Assembly: GCA_910576535.1 (NCBI GenBank)
Contig: CAJTKK010000017.1
Span: 13,870 to 77,869, forward strand
Length of the DNA: 64,000 bases
From: an uncultured Lachnospiraceae bacterium
GTDB lineage: Bacteria > Bacillota > Clostridia > Lachnospirales > Lachnospiraceae
Direction: 5' to 3'
Position 1 is the first letter of the stretch. Each line of letters begins with the position of its first letter. Below are positions 34,801 through 43,751 of the stretch, piece by piece. Below the pieces are notes generated by a model that made no database searches, was not told the origin of the DNA, and saw only the letters and a program-made list of their open reading frames with translations. The position numbers and the translations under genes are program-made.

Positions 34801-35820
34801 TCACAGATATTGTCCCGCAAGCCTTCTTATTTCCTGCCTCATCTGTTCCACTACCGGCTCCGGCCCGGTAATTTTTGCCCCTTCTCCCAGAGCCATAACC
34901 CATGATAAAAACTGCCGGCTTACAGCAACCTTTACGATTATCATAAAACGCCCCTCTTCTTTTTTAAAAAAAGGCACATCTTTTCCGAATCTGTCTATCA
35001 TAACGCCGGCCAGAGAATTTTCGCATTCTATTTTTACCATCTGCTCTTCCCCGCCAAACATACCGAACATTTTCCGTGCATAAACCGCCATATCAAATTC
35101 ATCGAAACATTTTCTGCCTTCTCTTTTTTCCCCTGTCATTTTTATATGCAGCATTTTATCCACACGGAAATGCTTGATTTTGTCCTCCCGGCTATCAAAA
35201 GCTATTAAGTAATAGTTTTCATCGCTCCAGGAAAGCGCCCATGGGCTTACCTGATACCGCTCCCCTTTTTTACGGAACTCCATTTTCTTGTCCGCATTCC
35301 ATTGAAAATATTGAAAAGCAATCCTGGAATTTCCGCCGATGGCAGCGTGGATTCTATCTACATTATAATAAATGCTTTCGTTCATCGTCTTAATGCGTTC
35401 CGCTACATACACCTGACGGTGAAGCTTGGCAGCCTCATGCCTGCTTGCCAGGCTTTCAATCTTTTTAATCAGCTCATTTGATTTCTTTGCGGTAAGAAAT
35501 CTTGCGGCCTGCACCGAATCCACTAACAACTTCAGTTCCGCCAGTTCAAACCGGCGGTTTCCTACGGAATAATAGTATGTCCTGTCCTTTTGGGTACAGA
35601 CAATATCCATGCCATATTGACGCAGGCATTCGATATCGCTGTAAAGGCTTTTCCGTTCCGCTTCAACACCATAAGCCTCTAAAAACCCCTTAATTTGCTG
35701 CATAGTGATACTATGCTCCTCATCGGTTTCCTCCAGAAATATTTTCATCAGATAAATAATTTTCAGCTTCTGCATACTTCTCTTTGCCAATTTATTTCTC
35801 CTAGTCTTTGAACCTCTCAT
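34801..35820 (-). CDS. WYL-domain transcriptional regulator
   Basis: 339 residues. N-terminal winged helix (KIIYLMKIFLEETDEEHSITMQQIKGFLEAYGVEAERKSLYSDIECLRQYG) and a WYL domain (RYQVSPWALSWSDENYYLIAFD, then IKHFRVDKM). WYL proteins sense nucleic-acid-derived or other ligands and regulate transcription, often for stress or defence genes. It overlaps the stop of the GNAT-deaminase gene by 20 nt, implying translational coupling; an internal ATG at 35775 is an alternative start. Confidence 0.85.
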   Translation of the reverse strand: MRGSKTRRNKLAKRSMQKLKIIYLMKIFLEETDEEHSITMQQIKGFLEAYGVEAERKSLYSDIECLRQYGMDIVCTQKDRTYYYSVGNRRFELAELKLLVDSVQAARFLTAKKSNELIKKIESLASRHEAAKLHRQVYVAERIKTMNESIYYNVDRIHAAIGGNSRIAFQYFQWNADKKMEFRKKGERYQVSPWALSWSDENYYLIAFDSREDKIKHFRVDKMLHIKMTGEKREGRKCFDEFDMAVYARKMFGMFGGEEQMVKIECENSLAGVMIDRFGKDVPFFKKEEGRFMIIVKVAVSRQFLSWVMALGEGAKITGPEPVVEQMRQEIRRLAGQYL

Positions 35821-36775
35821 GTCCCCACCAGTTAGGCATCAATTCCTTCAGCCTGACTGTTTTTTTTGTATCCAGATCAAGAAGTATCTCAATCTCCCCG
35901 CTATTTTCATCTAGCTGCATCATCGCTTCCCGGCACGCCCCGCATGGCGGCCCGGTTTTGCCGTCCGGCATCACAGCTACCACCTTGTCTATTTGATGCT
36001 CTCCGTTTGTCAGCATATTCCCTATTGCATTTCTCTCCCCGCACATCCCAAGACCCGATGTTGCGTCTATACAAATTCCCGTATATACGTTTCCCTTTTT
36101 GGTAAGAACTGCCGCTGCAACCCCTCCTGCATCTATAAACGGCGAAACGGTCCTGCCATTTTGCACACTGGCTGCCTTTTCGTACAGCCAGTTCCAGACA
36201 TCGTAGCCAAAAATCCGTTTTCTTCTGCAATATTCCTCCTTTAAAATGGAATACCAGCTTTCATCACAAATCCCTTGGTTATTGATTCCCCCCGCTCTCC
36301 ATGTCCCCTCATAAGCCATCCCGCATTTTTTCATCACTTTGCCCGAGTTAGGGTTTCTTGGGTCATGACAGGCATTCATGCAGTGAACCCCTACTTCTTC
36401 AAAGAAAAAAGCAATTAATGCCTTTAATGCCTCCACAGTAATCCCTTTCCCCCACCATGCCCTTCCAATGCAATATCCGATAGTTACGGATTCCGTATCA
36501 TTATCCACCCTCGTTGCAGATACAGAGCCAACCGGTTCCCCTGCCTCTTTATACACCACCGCCCATTGGTAGAACTCTTTTTCTTCCCTCTTCCCATACC
36601 AATCCTCAATGGTTTTCCTGCTTTCTTCCACACTCTCATAAGGCTTCCATGTCAAAAATTTCGTTACTTCAGCATCGGACGCCCAGTTACGGTACATAGC
36701 TTCCGCATCCTCCAATCCAAAAGGCCTTAACTGCAGCCGTTCTGTTTCTATCCATTGTGTTCCTTTATGGTTCAT
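35801..36775 (-). CDS. GNAT acetyltransferase fused to a cytidine deaminase-like domain
   Basis: 324 residues, two enzymes in one chain. Residues 1-180 are a RimJ/RimL-type GNAT (IETERLQLRPFGLEDAEAMY, IGRAWWGKGITVEALKAL, NSGKVMKKCGM). Residues about 205-315 are a zinc-dependent cytidine/blasticidin deaminase-like fold with MCGERNAI (zinc Cys plus catalytic Glu) and GPPCGACRE (two zinc Cys). Both active sites look intact. The partner combination suggests inactivation of a nucleoside-like or aminoacyl-nucleoside compound, but that is inference. ATG 36775 has GGGAGG upstream. Confidence 0.87.
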   Translation of the reverse strand: MNHKGTQWIETERLQLRPFGLEDAEAMYRNWASDAEVTKFLTWKPYESVEESRKTIEDWYGKREEKEFYQWAVVYKEAGEPVGSVSATRVDNDTESVTIGYCIGRAWWGKGITVEALKALIAFFFEEVGVHCMNACHDPRNPNSGKVMKKCGMAYEGTWRAGGINNQGICDESWYSILKEEYCRRKRIFGYDVWNWLYEKAASVQNGRTVSPFIDAGGVAAAVLTKKGNVYTGICIDATSGLGMCGERNAIGNMLTNGEHQIDKVVAVMPDGKTGPPCGACREAMMQLDENSGEIEILLDLDTKKTVRLKELMPNWWGHERFKD

Positions 36776-36862
36776 ATTTTTCCTCCCGATATCCTGTTTG
36801 TCGAATTTTATGCTGCTATTCCTTTTTATCATACAGGAAGGCCGGAGGACTTTCCTATAAGG

Positions 36863-36891
36863 TAAAAAAGAGTTGGCCTAACGGCCAACTC
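36863..36891 (-). terminator. terminator of the glycan/ABC cluster
   Basis: 9-bp perfect stem GAGTTGGCC/GGCCAACTC, loop 4 nt, then TTTTTTACC on the minus strand. The dispersed motif CTTATAGGAAAGTC follows (36848-36861). Confidence 0.88.
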
Positions 36892-36938
36892 CAAAAATCT
36901 GTTTTAGCAGCTTCCCTGCCCATGGCGTCCGTTTATTC

Positions 36939-37079
36939 CTACTCCGCCACTTCCGAAACTACCGTGACCGGAATCAGTTTTGTATCCCTTATACTCACCC
37001 CTACATGAACAAAATACAATGACACCGTCACCAAACCTGCAATGACAACCGCAACCATAGCCCTTTTTACAGTCCCCAT
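36939..37079 (-). CDS. Small membrane protein, 46 aa
   Basis: Short frame starting MGTVKRAMVAVVIAGLVTV, one membrane helix then an extracellular-looking tail ending VVSEVAE. It overlaps the 3' end of the ABC transporter gene by 13 nt, with AAGGGAG just ahead, and is followed by the cluster's terminator. The overlap and terminator argue that it is translated; function unknown, perhaps a small partner of the transporter. Confidence 0.5.
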   Translation of the reverse strand: MGTVKRAMVAVVIAGLVTVSLYFVHVGVSIRDTKLIPVTVVSEVAE

Positions 37080-38824
37080 TCTCCCTTCTTCCTCCTTACC
37101 TCTTCAATCTGACCCTCTGATACTCTATAGATAATATCACAATTCTCAATCGTATTCAATCGGTGGGCAATAATAATCATTGTCTTTTTTCCATGGAAAC
37201 TATTAATCGCATCCATTAACGCCGCCTCCGTCTCGTTATCCAGCGCTGAGGTAGCTTCATCAAACACCAATATCTCCGGATTATGGTAAAGAGCCCTTGC
37301 AATTCCGATCCTTTGCCGCTGCCCGCCAGAAAGCCTTACCCCTCTTTCCCCTACTTTTGTATCCAGTCCTTCCGGAAGCGACTTGACAAAGTCCTTAAGC
37401 TGGGCCTCTTCCAAAGTCTCCCATACCCTTTCCTCATCAATGTCCTCTACCCTAATGCCAAAACCGATATTCTCCCGTATCGACTCATCAATCAGGTAAA
37501 TACTCTGGGGAATATAACCGATTTGAGCCAGCCATGAAGCGTAGCTTTCAAAAATATCCCTGCCGTCACAAGTAATCTCCCCTTCCTGCACATGAAGAAG
37601 CCCTAATATAATATCCACCACTGTTGATTTTCCCGCCCCGGAAGTTCCCATAATCCCTACGGATTTCCCATATGGAACCGTCATATGGGCATGATCAAAT
37701 ATTTTCTTATCTGTATTGGGATATGCATACGTAATGTTTTTTAATTCAATTTTATCATGAATCCCCATTTTCTTTCGGTAATCCCCGGTAAGAAGATGGC
37801 TGTTTTCCTCCATGCTTTCTTTGCTTATCTTCATGTTTTCATACACATAATCCAGGCACGGCTGATTATAAGCTATTTCCGCCAGATACGTATTAATCCG
37901 GTTGAGGCACGGCATTAGCCGGATAGCAGCCACCGCATAAATAGAAAGCACAGTAACCAGCTTATCCACATCGTTCCCGGATGCAATATATACCATGATA
38001 TACCCCACCAGACTGCCGATGAACACTGTTTCTATCAGGTTTTTGGGAATGCAGTTCAATACGGCATATCTTTGGGACAAAGTTGCCCCGTATATCCCTG
38101 AATTTTCATAATTATATGCAAAGAATTCTTCCCTATGGAGGACTTTCACATCTTTTATCCCATAAATTGCCTGAATCCTCCACTTAGCAATCCGGGACTG
38201 TATCTCCTGGTTCTTTTTCCCTAAAGCGTTCAGCCTTGGTTTCATCCCCTTGCTCATCAGCAAAGTCACCGCCCCAAACACGCCAACCATCATCACGGCC
38301 ATTTTCCAGTCTGTGACCACCAGAACGGCTGCCAGAAATACAAATACAATAGCTTCGGACGCAAATTGCAGAAGAACCATCATCAGTTGGAACAGATTCG
38401 GGATGTCAGAATCAGTCATGCGGAATACCGTAGGTATATCCGCATCCAGATAAAATTCATAGGGTCTGTTTAAGAATTCCCGCAGCACTTGGCTGATCAT
38501 CTTATTCTTATTCACTGTAATAAACCGGTTCTGCTCATAAGTCAGCCAGACCGTATATAAGTTTTTCAGCACATAAACCCCTATCAGCAGCCCCAACAGG
38601 AACATCGTAAAGGACTGCATGGATTCTATATGAAAGATATCCATAACAGTTCCCACAATTTCATATTCCTGCAAAGATTCCTGATCCAGGATTACTGTGA
38701 TCACCGGCAGCATGGCAGAAACCCCCAAAGTTTCCACAATGCCCCCGATGAAAATCATCACTCCCAGCAATGCCAGATGCACTTTCTGTCTCCGGTTGAA
38801 AATTACCATTAACTTTTTAAACAT
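37067..38824 (-). CDS. ABC exporter (fused membrane and ATPase domains), glycan/lipid type
   Basis: About 585 residues. Residues 1-320 hold about six membrane helices. The C-terminal ATPase has Walker A GTSGAGKST, Q-loop IGYIPQSIYLID, signature LSGGQRQRIGIARAL, Walker B ILVFDEATSALD and the H-loop IAHR. The membrane part (EFYLDADIPTVFRMTDSDIPNLF) resembles flippases of lipid-linked oligosaccharides such as PglK rather than drug pumps. It probably moves a glycan intermediate made by neighbouring proteins. ATG 38824 is 9 nt from GAGG; a start 9 nt earlier overlaps that site. Confidence 0.88.
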   Translation of the reverse strand: MFKKLMVIFNRRQKVHLALLGVMIFIGGIVETLGVSAMLPVITVILDQESLQEYEIVGTVMDIFHIESMQSFTMFLLGLLIGVYVLKNLYTVWLTYEQNRFITVNKNKMISQVLREFLNRPYEFYLDADIPTVFRMTDSDIPNLFQLMMVLLQFASEAIVFVFLAAVLVVTDWKMAVMMVGVFGAVTLLMSKGMKPRLNALGKKNQEIQSRIAKWRIQAIYGIKDVKVLHREEFFAYNYENSGIYGATLSQRYAVLNCIPKNLIETVFIGSLVGYIMVYIASGNDVDKLVTVLSIYAVAAIRLMPCLNRINTYLAEIAYNQPCLDYVYENMKISKESMEENSHLLTGDYRKKMGIHDKIELKNITYAYPNTDKKIFDHAHMTVPYGKSVGIMGTSGAGKSTVVDIILGLLHVQEGEITCDGRDIFESYASWLAQIGYIPQSIYLIDESIRENIGFGIRVEDIDEERVWETLEEAQLKDFVKSLPEGLDTKVGERGVRLSGGQRQRIGIARALYHNPEILVFDEATSALDNETEAALMDAINSFHGKKTMIIIAHRLNTIENCDIIYRVSEGQIEEVRRKKGEWGL

Positions 38825-38843
38825 TTTATCCATCCTCTGTTTT

Positions 38844-39698
38844 CTATAGGCCGATCCCTTTTTTTAACCGGTATTCCAGCTTCCGCAGCTTCTTCATCCT
38901 TTTCCCCCTGATGGAATCCTGAAATTCGATCAAAGGAATCCTCTCTTCTATCTTCTGTTCAAATAATGCTTCATCGTTCATCCACTCATTTTCTTCATAA
39001 GACTCGCCAAAAATAACAGGGAGCATCCGTTCCACATGATGAGCCTCCGAGGGGAAGCTGGGGTTTAACCCATAATTCATCATTTTATTCATATTCCGGT
39101 AGAACTCCGGCGTATGCTTCCGTACCTGGCAACGGCTGACAATATAGCAGGCGCCCGGTGAAAATATATTATATCTCGGTATTATGGGCCTTTTATAAAT
39201 AAAAGAAAGCATACTGTTGTACTCATCAAAATAGCGGTGGGGATGATTCGGCGATTCTACGTACCAGGAAGTATTTTCTTCCAGGTAATGGGACTCGCTT
39301 ACCAGACATTCTATCGGCTCTTCTTCCTTCGATATTTTCCCTTGCTGCTTTAATTTTGCAAAAATATCTTTATCTTCGTATAAAAATGTAAAATGTTTGT
39401 TGTTATAAACTCTCCCGAAATATTCCTTGGAGCAGTGCCTGCCCAGCATATTGCCCTTGCATAGGCAAAGATATTCCGGCAGGTTTTCATAATTATCCGC
39501 AAAAAATTGGAAATAAGAAGTAATATTATGCCCTGTATTTTCCACATGAATATAATGATACCCTCTTCTGCCCAATTCATCTGTCACTTTTTTATCCGTG
39601 GACGCATCGTAAATAATGTAGTCCCTGCAATACCCAAGCAGCTCTTCCGGTACGGTATTAAAATTATGAATCACAAAAAAAGTATCTGTTTTTCCCAT
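38844..39698 (-). CDS. DUF3431-like protein, possible glycosyltransferase
   Basis: About 284 residues, soluble. FVIHNFNTVPEELLGYCRDYIIYDAS, ENTGHNITSYFQFFADNYENLPEYLCLCKGN and CLVSESHYLE resemble the DUF3431/capsule-associated family, which is often annotated as glycosyltransferase-like. No DxD motif is certain. A basic C-terminal tail follows. Start ATG 39698 after GGTGG is preferred over a GTG 12 nt earlier. Located between a multi-spanning membrane protein and an ABC exporter, which supports a role in surface glycan synthesis. Confidence 0.6.
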   Translation of the reverse strand: MGKTDTFFVIHNFNTVPEELLGYCRDYIIYDASTDKKVTDELGRRGYHYIHVENTGHNITSYFQFFADNYENLPEYLCLCKGNMLGRHCSKEYFGRVYNNKHFTFLYEDKDIFAKLKQQGKISKEEEPIECLVSESHYLEENTSWYVESPNHPHRYFDEYNSMLSFIYKRPIIPRYNIFSPGACYIVSRCQVRKHTPEFYRNMNKMMNYGLNPSFPSEAHHVERMLPVIFGESYEENEWMNDEALFEQKIEERIPLIEFQDSIRGKRMKKLRKLEYRLKKGIGL

Positions 39699-39782
39699 TT
39701 TTCTTTCCACCCTTTTCCTTTGGCAACGTAATCTGCATTCCCCGTCTTTCCTTTTGCTGTCCTATTGCCTCATCCGCTGCTG

Positions 39783-41138
39783 TTAATACTCTTCCCATTC
39801 ATCCCTCGGGACTGCCTTTATCTTTTCCAGGCCATATTTGATACGGAATACTTCATTTATCCAAAACTCCTTGTCCATGGAAATATCATTATCATACATA
39901 AAGCTGTACTCTGTCTGGAATTCCGGCCGCAGCATCGGCAGCGTCAGATCATAATTTCCCTGCTGCGTCTGTTCCAGGATATATTCCTCTCTCTCATTTA
40001 CCTCCCGCAGGATTCTTGCCAGATTAGCCCCGTTTTCCATATAGGAAAAGAACATCCAAACCGTTGCTGCAATAATCCCCCCTGTTTTTACGGAAATCAG
40101 CAAAGTATCCTCCCTGGCAATCCTTTGCACCATCTGTGCGCATGCGATTGTAAAAAAAATATTTGCCCCAAAATAAGCCCTCGGCATAGGTTCCGGCGTT
40201 AAAACCAGAACATAACTCGTTGCCAGCCCTGCCAGGCAGAAAATAAATGTATCCGTAAATTCTTCCAGCTTCTTCCCTTTATAAATAAAGTACACGCAAA
40301 GAAAACAGATGACAGCAATATAAATCATCATATAGCTGTTCACTGCCTTATTGATTTTCAGTCCCCTGCTCACATAAGCCATAATCCCGGTATAGGTTTC
40401 ATCCGCCAGCATCAAAGCGCTTCTTGCCTTATTTCCGGGCGCAAGCAGCATCATAAGGAAACCGGAAAGCATCCCGGCTATTCCCGCTGCCGTCCAAGAA
40501 TATATCTTTTTTTCTTTCTTGAAATATAGCAATGAAAAAATCAGGGCTATCAGGATGCCTCCCCCGGACGTATTTTCATTTCCCCATCCAGCCAATACCC
40601 CAAAAAGGAACATCAGAACGCTTATCGGAACTGTCTTTGTATAGGAACGCCCGTTTTCCAGGAAATAACGGAAACAGGTCAGGAACCCCAGCAGAATCAC
40701 AATCCCCCACAAGTAATTACATGCTCCGCCCATCCATAGAACCGTCTGTGAAAATTCCACACTGAAATTCCACACAAGCAGATTAATAAAAACAAAAAGA
40801 AAGGCATCATATTTTTTTCTTTCTTTTACATTCCAGTAAATCAGCAGGGTCAGCATGACAAAACAAAGACTGTTAAAAAGGTTAAAAACCCATTTAGGCA
40901 TTAAGCTGAAAATCTTTAAAATCACCTGCAATACCGAACGGCCTGTCCATGTCATGTATTGTTTATATTCCATACGGAATATGTCAAACGGCGACTGGTA
41001 ATCCGAAGCCTTAAACAGCAGATCATCCGACATAAGCGGCGTCAGATTATTGTAAATCCATATTGCTGCAAAACTTATTCCCAGCAAGATCCAAAAAACT
41101 GCCTTTCTTTTCTTATCATTCAAATATGTTTTTTCCAT
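39783..41138 (-). CDS. Multi-spanning membrane protein, DUF6056-like
   Basis: About 451 residues and about ten membrane helices after a short basic N-terminus. SDDLLFK near the first extracellular loop, YMTWTGRSVLQVI, WMGGACNYLWGIV and GWGNENTSGGGIL match the pattern of DUF6056/GT-C-like polyprenyl-sugar glycosyltransferases; the Asp pair SDD could be the GT-C catalytic acidic motif. GAGG precedes ATG 41138. First gene of the glycan cluster. Confidence 0.7.
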   Translation of the reverse strand: MEKTYLNDKKRKAVFWILLGISFAAIWIYNNLTPLMSDDLLFKASDYQSPFDIFRMEYKQYMTWTGRSVLQVILKIFSLMPKWVFNLFNSLCFVMLTLLIYWNVKERKKYDAFLFVFINLLVWNFSVEFSQTVLWMGGACNYLWGIVILLGFLTCFRYFLENGRSYTKTVPISVLMFLFGVLAGWGNENTSGGGILIALIFSLLYFKKEKKIYSWTAAGIAGMLSGFLMMLLAPGNKARSALMLADETYTGIMAYVSRGLKINKAVNSYMMIYIAVICFLCVYFIYKGKKLEEFTDTFIFCLAGLATSYVLVLTPEPMPRAYFGANIFFTIACAQMVQRIAREDTLLISVKTGGIIAATVWMFFSYMENGANLARILREVNEREEYILEQTQQGNYDLTLPMLRPEFQTEYSFMYDNDISMDKEFWINEVFRIKYGLEKIKAVPRDEWEEY

Positions 41139-41186
41139 TTTTACCTCATTCTCATACTGCTTTTTATTCTTTCTTATATTTTTATG

Positions 41187-41215
41187 ATTATAGCAAAATA
41201 TATCTGCCATTTCAA
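41187..41215 (-). promoter_or_regulatory. promoter of the glycan/ABC cluster
   Basis: TTGAAA, 17 nt, TATAAT on the minus strand, about 50 nt before the DUF6056-like gene. Confidence 0.7.
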
Positions 41216-41329
41216 CAAACATTCCTTTTCCATAGGAAAATCCTTTATCAAAGTTTTATGCGCACAACATTTACTTGTATTCTAATTCTGCTCTTTCCTA
41301 AAAAACGATTAATCTAAGGCAATAAAATA

Positions 41330-41358
41330 TTTACACAGAAATACAAATATGATAGAAT
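41330..41358 (+). promoter_or_regulatory. promoter of the BlaI-like gene
   Basis: TTTACA, 17 nt, TAGAAT on the plus strand, about 107 nt before the start. Confidence 0.55.
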
Positions 41359-41464
41359 GAGACAATATAAAACAATAAAAGGATGTAAAAAGCCAAGAAT
41401 TGACAAAATAAGGAAGATGTCTCTATTTCTGCCTTATTGTCTTTTTACAGCAAGGAGAAATATA

Positions 41465-41890
41465 ATGGAAAAAAATAGAAATAAATACAATTTATCGGTT
41501 CGTGAAATAGATATCCTTTATGCCCTATGGAAAGCGGAAAGACCCCTGCTGGCCTCTGAAATTTCGGAGGCAGATGAAAAACTGAAACTGGCAACCGTGC
41601 ATACCACCTTAAAAAGGATGCTCGATAAGAAAGTGATAGAAGTCGCTGATTTTGTGAAAAGCGGAAATGTTTTCGGCCGGCGTTATACACCGACCATTAC
41701 TTTACAGGAATTTGAATTAAATAAGCTCTCCTCTGCCACCTCGAGCCTGGTATCCGCCCTTCCCGACAACGCAAATAACAATTTTATTTTAGAGGAACTG
41801 AACAACTTAGAACAAATCATCAAGGAGCAGAAAGAAAAGATATTAAAAGCAAACGGCAATCCCCCCCAAAAGCCAGAGGAAGCGATCTGA
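41465..41890 (+). CDS. BlaI/MecI-type winged-helix repressor
   Basis: About 141 residues. N-terminal winged helix LSVREIDILYALWKAERPLLASEISE...LKLATVHTTLKRMLDKKVIEVADFVKSGNVFGRRYTPTIT matches the penicillinase-repressor family in fold and spacing. C-terminal ~50 residues form a charged helical tail. No BlaR sensor-protease gene is nearby, so the signal is unknown. AAGGAG is 7 nt upstream of ATG 41465, which excludes the longer frame from 41357. Confidence 0.75.
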   Translation: MEKNRNKYNLSVREIDILYALWKAERPLLASEISEADEKLKLATVHTTLKRMLDKKVIEVADFVKSGNVFGRRYTPTITLQEFELNKLSSATSSLVSALPDNANNNFILEELNNLEQIIKEQKEKILKANGNPPQKPEEAI

Positions 41891-41959
41891 CCTCCATAAC
41901 ACCTTCATTGCTCATAAAAAGAATACACCATTTGCTTGTATTGATAGGATGATAATCTC

Positions 41960-42001
41960 AAAAAGCAGCATCCTCATTCCGGCAGAATAAGGCGCTGCTT
42001 T
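41960..42001 (-). terminator. guaA terminator
   Basis: Stem AAAGCAGC/GCTGCTTT with partial inner pairing, then TTTGAG on the minus strand. It may also serve the convergent BlaI-like gene. Confidence 0.65.
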
Positions 42002-42062
42002 ATGCAAAAAACTATTTTTAGCCCCTAACCGAACTTTATCCCGGCTCTTCCATTCAAATATA

Positions 42063-43355
42063 TTATTCCCATTCAATGGTTGCCGTCGGTTTTGGGCTTA
42101 AATCATAACATACCCTGTTTACATTAGGCACTTCTTTCATAATCCTGTCTGTGATTTTCATCAGTACCGGCCAGTCGATCTGCTCTACTGTGGCGCTCAT
42201 AGCATCCACGGTATTCACCGCCCGGATGATGACCGGATATTCAAAGCATCTCGCATGATCCCTCACTCCTACCGATTTAAAATCCGGCACTGCCGTAAAA
42301 TACTGCCATACCTTTTGATCCAGCCCCGACGCCGCAAATTCTTCCCTCAAAATGGCATCCGATTCCCGTACGGCTTCTAAACGTTCCTTCGTAATCGCGC
42401 CCAAACACCTTACGCCAAGACCCGGCCCCGGGAACGGCTGACGGTACACCATTTCCCTGGGAAGCCCAAGCTCCATCCCACATGCGCGCACTTCATCCTT
42501 AAACAGATAATACAGCGGTTCTACCAAAGAAAACTTTAAATCTTCCGGAAGCCCCCCGACGTTATGGTGGGATTTCACCATTTTGGCTGTTTTTGTGCCG
42601 GACTCGATAATATCAGGATAAATCGTCCCCTGCGCCAGAAACTCAATCCCTTCCAGCTTGCGGGCTTCTTCTTCAAAGACACGGATAAATTCCGCGCCGA
42701 TAATCTTCCTCTTCTGTTCCGGATCCGCCACCCCGGACAGTTTCCCAAGAAAACGTTCTTCTGCATCCACGTAAATCAGATTTGCATCCATTTGATTCTT
42801 GAAAACTTCTATCACGCTTTCCGATTCGCCTTTCCGCATGAGTCCATGATTCACATGCACGCATATCAGTTGTTTCCCGATAGCCTTAATCAGCAACGCT
42901 GCGACCACCGAACTATCCACGCCTCCCGACAAAGCCAGCAAAACCTTCTTATCCCCTACCTGCCTGCGTACCAGTTCCACCTGATCCTCAATAAAATTCT
43001 TCATATTCCAGTTTGTTTCCGCTTTACATGCATCAAACACAAATGTCTTAAGCCCATTCTCATCCGGCATCGCATCCAATTGCAGCGTACACTTCGATGT
43101 AGGATGATCAATAGACATCATAGGATAGCCCATATCATACAGTTCCGGGCGTACTTCTACCGGCGCCCCGTCTACTACCCGGTTTTCTCCCCCATATAAA
43201 ATAATCCCTTTTAAATTCCCCGTTTTCTTTAATTCATTCACTGTAATGTCATGTGGATATATCTCGCTATATACTCCTAATGCCCGGATAGCCCTCGCCA
43301 ATTCCGTATTTTTCGTGCTTCCAAGATCCAAAACCGCTATCATATCCTGTTTCAT
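42063..43355 (-). CDS. guaA: GMP synthase with shortened, apparently inactive glutaminase domain
   Basis: Converts XMP to GMP. 430 residues versus about 510 in the usual enzyme. The synthetase part is complete: LLALSGGVDSSVV (PPi loop), LAQGTIYPDIIES, RQPFPGPGLGVR and the C-terminal ATIEWE. The N-terminal class-I amidotransferase is cut to about 115 residues (GIILYGGENRVVDGAP) and has no nucleophile-Cys elbow or catalytic His/Glu. It should therefore use free ammonia or a separate amidase. I recall similar short forms in other Clostridia, so this is probably a lineage feature rather than damage. AGGAGG precedes the start. Confidence 0.93.
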   Translation of the reverse strand: MKQDMIAVLDLGSTKNTELARAIRALGVYSEIYPHDITVNELKKTGNLKGIILYGGENRVVDGAPVEVRPELYDMGYPMMSIDHPTSKCTLQLDAMPDENGLKTFVFDACKAETNWNMKNFIEDQVELVRRQVGDKKVLLALSGGVDSSVVAALLIKAIGKQLICVHVNHGLMRKGESESVIEVFKNQMDANLIYVDAEERFLGKLSGVADPEQKRKIIGAEFIRVFEEEARKLEGIEFLAQGTIYPDIIESGTKTAKMVKSHHNVGGLPEDLKFSLVEPLYYLFKDEVRACGMELGLPREMVYRQPFPGPGLGVRCLGAITKERLEAVRESDAILREEFAASGLDQKVWQYFTAVPDFKSVGVRDHARCFEYPVIIRAVNTVDAMSATVEQIDWPVLMKITDRIMKEVPNVNRVCYDLSPKPTATIEWE

Positions 43356-43482
43356 CCCATTCCTCCTTGCAATTCATCTGGTATCTTTGTCTTCATTCCC
43401 ATATTTCCGCCCAACGGCTCCATGCTCCCGGCTAAAAAACTCTGTCTTTTCTGCCCATTCCGCTTACGCATTAATGCAACTC

Positions 43483-43512
43483 ATTATACCATCTTTTTCT
43501 TCTGCCTGACAA
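43483..43512 (-). promoter_or_regulatory. guaA promoter
   Basis: TTGTCA (43507-43512), 18 nt, TATAAT (43483-43488) on the minus strand. The ~125-nt leader shows no riboswitch I can recognise. Confidence 0.65.
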
Positions 43513-43651
43513 GAATAAAAGTGCGTTCCGCTCCATAAGACATTCCAGGAATTCTTCATGCGGAAACTTTATCCGACAGCTTCTGTCATTATAAGCAGGC
43601 TTTCCCCGGGTCTTTGCCAATTTACTCTTCTCTGACGCAGGATTTTTCTTT

Positions 43652-43691
43652 AAAAAAAACCTTGCTGCCGGATTTTTATCCGGCGGCAAGG
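43652..43691 (-). terminator. terminator of the second chemoreceptor gene
   Basis: 14-bp stem CCTTGCCGCCGGAT/ATCCGGCAGCAAGG with one mismatch, 4-nt loop, followed by eight T residues on the minus strand. Confidence 0.92.
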
Positions 43692-43751
43692 CCTCCCAAA
43701 CATCATTCCTGAATTTATATCATTCTCTTTACAAATCCATCTTCGTTTTAT

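Noticed and set aside
42564..43199. 211-codon plus-strand frame opposite guaA
   Set aside because: His- and Phe-rich antisense shadow of a well-supported gene; no start signals.
43356..43482. Purine riboswitch in the guaA leader
   Set aside because: Looked for the conserved core and paired loops; none recognised.
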